DNA from: Acidobacteriota bacterium
GTDB lineage: Bacteria; Acidobacteriota; Vicinamibacteria; Vicinamibacterales; UBA8438
NCBI GenBank assembly: GCA_012963185.1
Contig: DTWD01000270.1
Location: 1 to 5,629, forward strand
DNA length: 5,629 nucleotides
Direction of reading: 5' to 3'
The position numbers and the translations under genes were made by a program. Of this stretch, positions 1 through 5,599 are shown piece after piece; positions within the stretch are counted from its first letter, which is position 1, and each line of letters opens with the position of its first letter. The notes below the pieces were generated by a model, which saw only the letters and a program-made list of their open reading frames with translations, was not told the DNA's origin and searched no databases.

Positions 1-328
1 GTGTCGGCACACAGATATTGATCGTGTCGACATCAGCAAGCAGAGAAAAATCTGTCGTTGCCACCAATGTTCCGTCGTTAACCACTCTTGATACAACTTC
101 ACTTTCAATATCTGAGATGTACGACTTGCCGTGTAAAATCGAGTCGACTTTCTCCTTATCAACGTCAAACCCGACTGCTTTCACACCTGCCTTCGCAAAT
201 TCGACCGCAAGGGGCAGTCCGACATACCCGAGACCAATTACACCTGCACGGACAGTCTTAGATCTTATTTTTTCAGATAATTCGTCGAACACGGGCAAGA
301 AGTATGACGGATCGGTAGCACGTGACAC
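1..328 (-). CDS. UDP-N-acetylglucosamine/mannosamine-type nucleotide-sugar dehydrogenase, N-terminal part (runs off left edge)
   Basis: Only the first 109 codons are in the window; the C-terminal part lies beyond the left edge. The translation has the NAD-binding Rossmann motif GLGYVG (residues 32-37), an acidic Asp55 at the end of the second strand, an SYISDIES segment (69-76), and ends in CVPT (106-109), matching the CVPTPL motif of the UDP-glucose/GDP-mannose dehydrogenase family. The SYI-[DE]-x-S wording and the lead-in before the glycine motif resemble the WbpA/TviB branch, which oxidises C6 of UDP-GlcNAc or UDP-ManNAc to the uronic acid for polysaccharide building. Substrate choice is inferred. 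The start is uncertain: GTG at 328 is preferred because it barely avoids the divergent neighbour, TTG at 298 is an alternative, and neither has a clear Shine-Dalgarno sequence. With rfbD nearby, it probably marks a surface-polysaccharide locus continuing leftwards. Confidence 0.9.
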   Translation of the reverse strand, partial: MSRATDPSYFLPVFDELSEKIRSKTVRAGVIGLGYVGLPLAVEFAKAGVKAVGFDVDKEKVDSILHGKSYISDIESEVVSRVVNDGTLVATTDFSLLADVDTINICVPT

Positions 329-344
329 AATCGATGAATAAGTA

Positions 345-1454
345 GTGACTGAAACCACCGAAGCGATTGACGTTGCAATTATTGGCGGAGGCATCGTCGG
401 ACTTTCCGTAGCATGTGCTGTAGCCGGACGTGGTCACGCGACGTGTGTGGTAGAACGTGAACAACGTTTCGGCCATGGCGGCAGCACCCACAATAGTGGT
501 GTCATCCACGCTGGTATTTACTATCCCACTGATTCGATGAAGGCAAAACTATGCCTGGAAGGGAACGAACGACTCTATTCCTTTTGTCAGAAGCACGGTA
601 TTCCTTACAAACGCAGCGGTAAACTTATAGTCGCGAACAGCGATAACATCGGCGGTCTAGAAACTCTAGCGACGCTGGGACGTGCAAACGGCGTTAACAG
701 CCTAGAACTCGTCGACCGCGCATTTATCCGGAAACGCGAGCCTTACGTCGAGGCAACAGCCGCGCTCTGGTCCCCCTCAACGGGCATCGTGGAGGCCGAA
801 TCGCTAATACGGACACTTGTTAAAGAAGCGACCGTCAGAGATGTTTCGCTCCTACCAAACACACAATTCGAAGGAAGTTCTGACTCTGTAAATGAACTTG
901 AATTACGAACGAAACACGAGACAATCATGGCTCGTAGTGTCGTGAATGCGGGCGGTCTTTATGCCGACGAAGTGTCGGCTGCCTTCGGCGGCGATCTGTT
1001 TACGATCTATCCGGTTCGTGGTGACTATGCAGAACTGACTTCTTCTGCCGAACATCTCATTAGAGGCCTCGTCTATCCGCTACCAGACTCCAGTGGTCAT
1101 GGTCTTGGCGTGCATGCGACCCGGACAACATGGGGAACCGTAACGCTTGGACCAACAGCTCGCTATCAAAATCAAAAAAATGATTACGAATCGAATCGAG
1201 ATTCACTGGAACACTTCCAGAAAGCGGCAAGCCGCTTTCTCCCATCATTAAAAATCGACCAGCTAAAACCAGGCGGAAGTGGAATCCGCGCACGATGCGC
1301 TCCTGCACATATAGCCTTTTCGGATTTTAAAATCATTCGAGATTCTCAAGTTCCTCGACTGATCCACGCTGCTGGAATCGATTCACCTGGACTAACGGCC
1401 GCGCTCGCGATTGCCGAACGGGTCGCAGACCTTGTCGATGCCACCCTAACTTAA
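345..1454 (+). CDS. lhgO: LhgO-like FAD-dependent oxidoreductase (L-2-hydroxyglutarate oxidase/dehydrogenase family)
   Basis: This is a 369-residue protein of the DAO fold. A dinucleotide-binding GGGIVG sits at residues 14-19 and Glu37 ends the second strand, as expected for FAD binding. The HNSGVIHAGIYY segment (49-60) is the signature of the L-2-hydroxyglutarate dehydrogenase family (COG0579). Near the C-terminus GGSGIRAR (310-317) and GIDSPGLTAALA (344-355) are the second flavin/substrate signature. Family members oxidise L-2-hydroxyglutarate to 2-oxoglutarate, passing electrons to oxygen or the respiratory chain. At 369 residues it is shorter than E. coli LhgO (about 420) and belongs with the compact members, whose substrates are less certain. 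The GTG start at 345 has no Shine-Dalgarno sequence. It is the only plus-strand gene here, 10 bp from the end of rfbD and 16 bp from the divergent dehydrogenase start. I am sure of the family, less of the substrate. Confidence 0.85.
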   Translation: MTETTEAIDVAIIGGGIVGLSVACAVAGRGHATCVVEREQRFGHGGSTHNSGVIHAGIYYPTDSMKAKLCLEGNERLYSFCQKHGIPYKRSGKLIVANSDNIGGLETLATLGRANGVNSLELVDRAFIRKREPYVEATAALWSPSTGIVEAESLIRTLVKEATVRDVSLLPNTQFEGSSDSVNELELRTKHETIMARSVVNAGGLYADEVSAAFGGDLFTIYPVRGDYAELTSSAEHLIRGLVYPLPDSSGHGLGVHATRTTWGTVTLGPTARYQNQKNDYESNRDSLEHFQKAASRFLPSLKIDQLKPGGSGIRARCAPAHIAFSDFKIIRDSQVPRLIHAAGIDSPGLTAALAIAERVADLVDATLT

Positions 1455-1464
1455 TGCCCGCTTT

Positions 1465-2343
1465 TCAACAATTTTTGTCGATGTGTTTAAGACGCGTATC
1501 CGCATAACGCCTAATGGCATCTTGCCATGACGGGATCACCACACCAGCACTAGCTAATTTTCTGTTTGAAAGCGCGCTAAATTGGGGTCGTTTTGCTGGC
1601 AGGTCCATGTCTTTCAGGGTTATCCGTTGAATTAGCGCGTCCATTTCAAGTCGAGAAGCTAACTCAGTCACGATATCAAACCAAGACGCGTTCCCAGATC
1701 CGACGCAGTGATACAACCCACTGGGTAATCCTCGTGTCAATATTTGAGTTGTTGCGTCGGCGACATCTTCAACATAGCTCGGCGATACAACGCGGTCGGT
1801 GAACGCACGAACCGTTTGTTTTTCTAGCAAAGCATCAGCTAATAAATCAAGACTGCTTCTGCGCGACTCTTTATTTGAAGAAGTAACACCGCCGAAAAGA
1901 CTTTCGACACGAATTACATAATGTCGGGGTGTCTCCGCGGTAAACCACTCCCCCAATAACTTCGAAGTCGCGTAAACACTTTGAGGATTCGGAGTGTCGG
2001 CTTCCGAGTATGGTTTCGTTGTATTCCCATCGAACACAAAGTCAGTACTAAAGTGTACCAGGGTGGAACTAAACTCGGCCGCCATTACGGCAAGTGACTG
2101 CACACCAAAAGCGTTGACGGCAAGAGCGGTCTCAGGACAACTCTCAGCCGAATCGACCTCGTTATAAGCTGCACAATTCAAGATCAGATCTGGGCGTACA
2201 TCAGAAATAACTGCACGAACAGAAATATCATCGGTAAGATCGAGTTCGTCGCGAACAGTTCCAACCACTTCATTGCTGTCGCGGAGAACGCGGACGAAAG
2301 TAGACCCAAGTTGTCCTGTAGCACCGGTCACAAGTACCTTCAT
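1465..2343 (-). CDS. rfbD: dTDP-4-dehydrorhamnose reductase
   Basis: A full-length 292-residue extended short-chain dehydrogenase that reduces dTDP-4-keto-L-rhamnose to dTDP-L-rhamnose with NAD(P)H in the cytoplasm, the last step of rhamnose activation for O-antigen or other glycans. The N-terminal GATGQLG (7-13) is the nucleotide-binding turn. NCAAYNEVDSAE (56-67) and STDFVFDG (99-106) are RmlD/RfbD signatures. Thr100, Tyr124 and Lys128 (VYATSK) reproduce the spacing of the Salmonella RmlD catalytic Thr104/Tyr128/Lys132. The ATG overlaps the smpB stop codon in an ATGA, and an AAGGA ribosome site lies 9 nt upstream within smpB, so translation is probably coupled. No rfbA, rfbB or rfbC is in the window; they are presumably elsewhere. 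The gene ends 10 bp from the convergent lhgO-like gene, with no convincing terminator between them. Confidence 0.95.
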   Translation of the reverse strand: MKVLVTGATGQLGSTFVRVLRDSNEVVGTVRDELDLTDDISVRAVISDVRPDLILNCAAYNEVDSAESCPETALAVNAFGVQSLAVMAAEFSSTLVHFSTDFVFDGNTTKPYSEADTPNPQSVYATSKLLGEWFTAETPRHYVIRVESLFGGVTSSNKESRRSSLDLLADALLEKQTVRAFTDRVVSPSYVEDVADATTQILTRGLPSGLYHCVGSGNASWFDIVTELASRLEMDALIQRITLKDMDLPAKRPQFSALSNRKLASAGVVIPSWQDAIRRYADTRLKHIDKNC

Positions 2344-2810
2344 CGAGAACGGTCCTTCACCATTGCGCGAGTTTCACGATCAATTTGCCGTTGTTTAAGG
2401 GTTTCACGTTTGTCATGCAACTTTTTTCCTTTTGCAATACCCAGTCGCACTTTTACAAGTCCATGCTTGAAGTACATACGCACAGGCACGAGCGTAAACC
2501 CACGCTCCAATATTTTCACCGTGAGCTTGTGGATCTCCTGACGAGTCAATAAGAGTTTGCGTCTGCGGAGCGGTTCGTGCTCGGCGGAACCACGGTGGCT
2601 ATAAGGACTGACATGAAGGTTATGCAGAAACACTTCCCCCTTTTCGATCCGGCCGTAACTGTCTTTTAAATTTACGCGACCTTCTCGAATCGATTTGACT
2701 TCAGTCCCGAGTAATACGATGCCAGCTTCGTAGGTATCGAAGATGTGGTACTCGTGACGAGCTTTCCGGTTCTCGGCTATCGGTTGGTCGGCAGGCGAAC
2801 TGTCCGGCAT
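2340..2810 (-). CDS. smpB: SsrA-binding protein SmpB (trans-translation)
   Basis: SmpB is a 156-residue RNA-binding protein that carries alanyl-tmRNA into stalled ribosomes, releasing them and tagging the unfinished peptide for proteolysis. Visible family marks are ENRKARHEYHI near residue 13, LGTEVKSIREG (34-44), NLKDSY (47-52), and the KGKKLHDKRET block that leads into a basic tail (KQRQIDRET...) which enters the mRNA channel. Length is normal (E. coli about 160). The ATG start at 2810 is preceded by GAGGA only 2 nt away, which is short spacing, but no better in-frame start exists. It lies 12 nt after the pdxA stop and overlaps rfbD by 4 nt, so it sits in the middle of an apparent pdxA-smpB-rfbD operon. 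The partner tmRNA gene is not in this window. Confidence 0.97.
   Translation of the reverse strand: MPDSSPADQPIAENRKARHEYHIFDTYEAGIVLLGTEVKSIREGRVNLKDSYGRIEKGEVFLHNLHVSPYSHRGSAEHEPLRRRKLLLTRQEIHKLTVKILERGFTLVPVRMYFKHGLVKVRLGIAKGKKLHDKRETLKQRQIDRETRAMVKDRSR
2353..2357 (-). promoter_or_regulatory. Shine-Dalgarno site of rfbD inside smpB
   Basis: On the minus strand AAGGA lies 9 nt before the rfbD ATG, inside the last codons of smpB. It is the best-placed ribosome site in the window and fixes the rfbD start at the ATGA overlap. Confidence 0.65.
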
Positions 2811-2812
2811 CG

Positions 2813-2817
2813 TCCTC
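2813..2817 (-). promoter_or_regulatory. Shine-Dalgarno-like site of smpB, unusually close
   Basis: GAGGA on the minus strand sits in the 12-nt pdxA-smpB gap, with only 2 nt between it and the smpB ATG; about 5 to 9 nt is usual. The motif itself is good, but the spacing predicts weak initiation or dependence on ribosomes arriving from pdxA. Confidence 0.45.
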
Positions 2818-2822
2818 GGTTG

Positions 2823-3719
2823 TTAGTCGACTTGTAACGCCGCACCTCGCGCCGTGGCCAGTTGTGCGGCTAATTGCACTGCGGCAATCATACTTGACGG
2901 GTCGGCTCGGTCTTCACCCACAATATCAAATGCCGTGCCATGATCAACTGATGTTCGAATGATTGGCAGACCCAGAGTAACATTGACCGCCTTACCAAAC
3001 GCTAAAAGTTTGACAGGTATTAGCCCTTGATCGTGATAACAGGCAATGACAGCGTCAAATTCTCCTTCGGCCGCACGCAGGAACACCGTGTCACCTGATA
3101 TGGGCCCCGATACGTCAATTCCTAGACGCCGGCAGTCTAGTACGACCGGGGTGATTACCCGTTGTTCTTCGTCACCCATCAGCCCATCTTCACCAGCATG
3201 CGGGTTTAAACCAGACACAACAAGTCTCGGTTGCTCGATACCAAAATGTGGGAGCTCCTTATGAGTCAATTCGATAGTCACTTTTAGACATTCTTTGGTC
3301 AATATTTTCGACACATTAGCAAGTGACACATGAACTGTGGACAGAGCAACTATGAGTCGCGTGGAATAAAAAAGCATCCTTACTTCAGCAGCGCCTGTTA
3401 ATGCCGCTAAACATTCCGTATGTCCCCGCCAAGGTAGTCCAGCGAGTGCCCATGCCGACTTCGAGATCGGGGCTGTCGCGATTCCATCGATAACCCCGTC
3501 AAGCGCATCGCGTACAGCTCGCTCTACCGCCGCGTGGGATGCCATACCTGCTTCAGCGGACGCACGACCAACGAATTCGTCCGCTATCTCCATCGAACCA
3601 TACAAAACGGGCTCGCAAACTTCGAGAATCCCCTGACAGCTAGCGGCCTTACGCACAATCTCTGGCCCAATACCAGCCGGGTCTCCGCGCGTAATTCCAA
3701 TCCTTGGTCGAAATGGCAT
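2823..3719 (-). CDS. pdxA: 4-hydroxythreonine-4-phosphate dehydrogenase
   Basis: PdxA oxidises 4-phosphohydroxy-L-threonine to 3-amino-1-hydroxyacetone phosphate in the DXP-dependent route to pyridoxal 5'-phosphate; it is a cytoplasmic, NAD-dependent metalloenzyme. The N-terminus carries GDPAGIGPE (12-20). His130, His174 and His229 (in NPHAGE and YHDQGLIP) keep the spacing of the E. coli metal ligands His166/His211/His266 to within one residue. WRGHTE puts substrate-binding His100-Thr101 where E. coli has 136-137. SVDHGTAFDIVG (257-268) is the typical C-terminal block. At 298 residues it is about 30 shorter than the E. coli enzyme: roughly 36 residues are missing between positions 20 and 100, all ahead of the ligands. 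The ATG start is firm because an in-frame TAG lies three codons upstream, but no Shine-Dalgarno sequence is seen. It probably heads the pdxA-smpB-rfbD transcript. Confidence 0.95.
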   Translation of the reverse strand: MPFRPRIGITRGDPAGIGPEIVRKAASCQGILEVCEPVLYGSMEIADEFVGRASAEAGMASHAAVERAVRDALDGVIDGIATAPISKSAWALAGLPWRGHTECLAALTGAAEVRMLFYSTRLIVALSTVHVSLANVSKILTKECLKVTIELTHKELPHFGIEQPRLVVSGLNPHAGEDGLMGDEEQRVITPVVLDCRRLGIDVSGPISGDTVFLRAAEGEFDAVIACYHDQGLIPVKLLAFGKAVNVTLGLPIIRTSVDHGTAFDIVGEDRADPSSMIAAVQLAAQLATARGAALQVD

Positions 3720-3730
3720 CTTAGGCTAAG

Positions 3731-3736
3731 TTAATA
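3731..3736 (-). promoter_or_regulatory. Candidate -10 element of pdxA
   Basis: TATTAA on the minus strand ends 11 nt before the pdxA ATG. If used, transcription would start only a few bases ahead of the ATG, giving an almost leaderless message, which would fit the missing ribosome site. The nearest good -35 (TTGACA at 3761-3766) is 24 bp away, so the call is weak. Confidence 0.25.
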
Positions 3737-3813
3737 CTCGCCTTCAGGCTTGTTTGCAGTTGTCAAAATTAGCAGGTTTACAACCAGTTCCACAGTTATT
3801 GCGACACTTGCCG

Positions 3814-3831
3814 AAAACGACGGTGACGTCG
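3814..3831 (-). terminator. Possible weak terminator after holB
   Basis: Read on the minus strand, CGACG and CGTCG form a 5-bp stem around a TCAC loop and are followed directly by TTTT. It begins 16 bp after the holB stop. The stem is short, so termination would be inefficient; position and T run are the only support. Confidence 0.3.
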
Positions 3832-3847
3832 GTGAACGCATAACAAA

Positions 3848-4903
3848 TCAAAGCCTAGAAGCCACCCAATCAGCAACAACCTTGGGACTCCCGTTACGAT
3901 CCACAGCATCGATCGCTTGATGAACAATCGAAAAACCAAGACGGCTTCGCACTCCGCTAAATTCTTTCGCTATCTTTCTAATCTTTCCTGAAACATCAGC
4001 GTTTACCAAAGGGATACTGGCGCCCGCCGTAACAGCTTCTATATCACGAAGCAACGCACTCATTGACTCCAACCTAAGCCGAAGCTCTTCGCGATCGGCG
4101 GCAGGTGTCCGACGCTTGCCCTTCGCCACCACAAATGCTTTTGCACCAGATATTTTTGCTCGGACATCACGCGCCGAAGAAATTACATCGAGAAATTCGA
4201 GAGCAGCATCACGCGACGTCGAGAATTCACCTGTCGCTATTTTTAAGGCTCGACCGACACTCCCTCCAGACGTTGCCGCTGCAGCACGAGACACCTTTTC
4301 TTCAAGCCCCTCATTTCTGCAGAGCACATCAACAATCTCGTCGACCGTCAAAAACCCGAAGCGTAATTGTGGACATCGGGACCGAACTGTCACAAGCAAC
4401 ATGTCCGGGCGAGACGTGACAAGAATAAATTGCGTTGAGGTCGGCGGTTCCTCAAGATTCTTCAGGAAAGCACTCTGCGCCGGAGCTGCCATCATTTCAG
4501 CTTGATCAATAACAACAACACGACGCCTTGCCTCAAACGGACGATACGCTGCCTGATCAAAAACAGGACGCAACTGATCAATTTTTATTGAGCCAGTTTT
4601 ACTCTCAATATTTTTTGACCCAGTCTCAGTCGGTTTAACCACGATGAAATCTGGAAATACACCTCGGTCGATACGGCTACACACACTACAAATGCCACAG
4701 CCGTCTATTGCAATGGTGTCAGATCCAGAGCCCATACGCGGGTTCAAACAATTCATTGCTTGGGCAATGCCCTGAGCAACAAGCCCCTTTCCAACACCTT
4801 CTGGACCGGCGAACAAAAGACTGGGTGGGAGTGAGCCACGAACAAGAGCTCGCGCTGCGAGTTCAAGTGCTGTCCGGTGACCAATAATCTGTCGAAAAGC
4901 CAT
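3848..4903 (-). CDS. holB: DNA polymerase III clamp-loader subunit delta' (HolB)
   Basis: A 351-residue AAA+ protein of the clamp loader that, with delta and tau/gamma, opens the sliding clamp for loading on primed DNA. The N-terminus has FRQIIGH, then a Walker A loop GPEGVGKG (33-40), a four-cysteine zinc module (Cys52, Cys69, Cys72, Cys75), VVVIDQAEMM (129-138) at the Walker B position, LKNLEEPP (147-154) and the SRC motif (175-177) with its arginine finger. The C-terminal third is poorly conserved, as usual for delta'. In E. coli the P-loop of delta' is degenerate, whereas here it looks intact. A DnaX paralogue is unlikely because the protein is short and has the delta'-like N-terminus, though short DnaX proteins share the zinc module. 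It follows gmhB after 32 nt. The start at 4903 has no good Shine-Dalgarno sequence; TACGAT lies 10 nt upstream. Confidence 0.9.
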   Translation of the reverse strand: MAFRQIIGHRTALELAARALVRGSLPPSLLFAGPEGVGKGLVAQGIAQAMNCLNPRMGSGSDTIAIDGCGICSVCSRIDRGVFPDFIVVKPTETGSKNIESKTGSIKIDQLRPVFDQAAYRPFEARRRVVVIDQAEMMAAPAQSAFLKNLEEPPTSTQFILVTSRPDMLLVTVRSRCPQLRFGFLTVDEIVDVLCRNEGLEEKVSRAAAATSGGSVGRALKIATGEFSTSRDAALEFLDVISSARDVRAKISGAKAFVVAKGKRRTPAADREELRLRLESMSALLRDIEAVTAGASIPLVNADVSGKIRKIAKEFSGVRSRLGFSIVHQAIDAVDRNGSPKVVADWVASRL

Positions 4904-4913
4904 GCTTTACGGC

Positions 4914-4919
4914 ATCGTA
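4914..4919 (-). promoter_or_regulatory. Candidate -10 element of holB
   Basis: TACGAT on the minus strand ends 10 nt before the holB ATG, in the short gap after gmhB. No recognisable -35 lies upstream. It is listed because the start lacks a ribosome site and two other starts show the same arrangement. Confidence 0.2.
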
Positions 4920-4922
4920 CCA

Positions 4923-4941
4923 CAGTAGGAAAATTCTACTG
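4923..4941 (-). repeat. Small inverted repeat across the gmhB stop codon
   Basis: CAGTAG and CTACTG form a perfect 6-bp inverted repeat around a 7-nt AT-rich spacer. The upstream arm, in the direction of transcription, contains the last sense codon and the TAG stop of gmhB. No T run follows it, so it is not a standard terminator; it could be an mRNA hairpin at the gmhB-holB junction or chance. Confidence 0.4.
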
Positions 4942-5523
4942 AATTGCAGTAACAGGATGGCGCAAAATCCAACTCACAGCATCCATCAGCGTATCGACAA
5001 CGACGTCAGCTGATAGTCCCTCTTGACGGATTTTCTCTTGACTGCGTCCATAACCGGTCCGCACAAGGACGCTACGCGCACCGGTTTGCTTTGCAAGGCG
5101 AACATCGCTCCACTTATCACCAATAACCACGGACCTTTTGATATCCAACCCAAGGTCCCGAACAGCACGGGTGACCATGCCTGTCTTCGGCTTACGACAG
5201 TCACAATCAACACGAAACGCTTCGATCGATGCAGCGGGTTCATGCGGGCAGTAGTAGTGCCCGTCAAGTTCTTCGCCGATATCAGCAAGTCGCGATTGGA
5301 GAATCCCATGTACCTCTTCGACAAAAGACTCTTCTATCATCCCGCGGGCAACGCCACCCTGATTAGTCACAACAACCACGGCATAACCTGCACGCCGCAA
5401 TAATCGGACAGACTCAAGACTCCACGGAAATAACGTTAATCGCTCTTTACGATCTAAGTAACCGGCGTCAACATTTAACGTGCCGTCACGATCAAGGAAA
5501 ATCGCTGGTTTTAATCCCGACAT
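4936..5523 (-). CDS. gmhB: D-glycero-D-manno-heptose 1,7-bisphosphate 7-phosphatase
   Basis: GmhB removes the C7 phosphate of heptose 1,7-bisphosphate in the ADP-heptose pathway that feeds the LPS inner core or other heptose-bearing glycans. It is a HAD-superfamily phosphatase. From the ATG start (195 residues) the motifs are FLDRDGT with nucleophile Asp11 and Asp13, TNQGG (53-57), a zinc site CPH...CDC with Cys92, His94, Cys107 and Cys109, RKPKTGM (110-116) and GDKWSD (135-140) with the metal-binding aspartates. The zinc residues carry the same numbers as in E. coli GmhB, which supports the ATG at 5523; a GTG one codon upstream (5526) is the alternative. An AGGGA lies upstream as a weak ribosome site. 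The histidinol-phosphatase branch of the same family is possible but less likely without his genes. Its stop codon lies in a small inverted repeat before holB. Confidence 0.92.
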   Translation of the reverse strand: MSGLKPAIFLDRDGTLNVDAGYLDRKERLTLFPWSLESVRLLRRAGYAVVVVTNQGGVARGMIEESFVEEVHGILQSRLADIGEELDGHYYCPHEPAASIEAFRVDCDCRKPKTGMVTRAVRDLGLDIKRSVVIGDKWSDVRLAKQTGARSVLVRTGYGRSQEKIRQEGLSADVVVDTLMDAVSWILRHPVTAIQ

Positions 5524-5535
5524 CACACAATCCCT

Positions 5536-5541
5536 ACACTA
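5536..5541 (-). promoter_or_regulatory. Candidate -10 element of gmhB
   Basis: TAGTGT (a TAnnnT form) on the minus strand ends 9 nt before the GTG and 12 nt before the ATG of gmhB, downstream of the tRNA terminator where a new promoter is expected. No clear -35 is seen, so support is slight. Confidence 0.22.
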
Positions 5542-5563
5542 GACATCGTCCGAATTAAAGAGG

Positions 5564-5590
5564 AAATGGGCAGCGAATCGCTGCCCATTT
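5564..5590 (-). terminator. Perfect hairpin terminator after tRNA-Asp
   Basis: AAATGGGCAGCGA is repeated exactly in inverse with one base between the arms. As RNA this gives a 12-bp stem with a GC-rich core and a 3-nt loop. It starts 9 nt after the tRNA CCA end, read on the minus strand. The tail is only ATTT followed by CCTCTTT, a broken U run. The stem is symmetrical and could act on both strands. Confidence 0.7.
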
Positions 5591-5599
5591 AAACGAAAA

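Larger units (their letters stand above)
3720..3847. other. 128-bp spacer between holB and pdxA
   Basis: This is the longest gene-free stretch. On the minus strand it holds a weak hairpin with a T run just after holB, a TTGACA hexamer at 3761-3766, a TATTAA at 3731-3736, and a small palindrome (CTTAG-G-CTAAG, 3720-3730) touching the pdxA ATG. TTGACA and TATTAA are 24 bp apart, too far for a standard promoter. The spacer probably separates two transcription units, with the pdxA promoter inside it. No small gene or RNA gene is recognised. Confidence 0.5.

Noticed and set aside
18..341. Plus-strand open frame of 107 codons at the left edge
   Set aside because: The opposite strand encodes a clear nucleotide-sugar dehydrogenase N-terminus (GLGYVG, CVPT); the plus frame begins with TTG, is rich in Ser/Thr and resembles no family.
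273..509. Minus-strand 78-codon frame over the lhgO start
   Set aside because: It overlaps the FAD-binding N-terminus of lhgO and the dehydrogenase start in another frame, and its protein has no family-like features.
1455..1482. Bidirectional terminator between lhgO and rfbD
   Set aside because: Only a 4-bp ACAA/TTGT stem with a T loop is present, with no GC-rich arm, and it lies within the rfbD end.
2340..2830. tmRNA (ssrA) gene next to smpB
   Set aside because: Both flanks of smpB are filled by coding sequence, leaving no room for a tmRNA.
3731..3766. TTGACA plus TATTAA as a sigma-70-type promoter for pdxA
   Set aside because: The spacing is 24 bp, well beyond the usual 16 to 18, so they are not accepted as a pair.
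4116..4505. Plus-strand frame of 129 codons, and an overlapping one of 104 codons, inside holB
   Set aside because: Both lie wholly antisense to a well-supported holB and show no recognisable motif.
5023..5403. Plus-strand frame of 126 codons inside gmhB
   Set aside because: It is antisense to conserved HAD motifs and zinc-site codons of gmhB and has no motif of its own.
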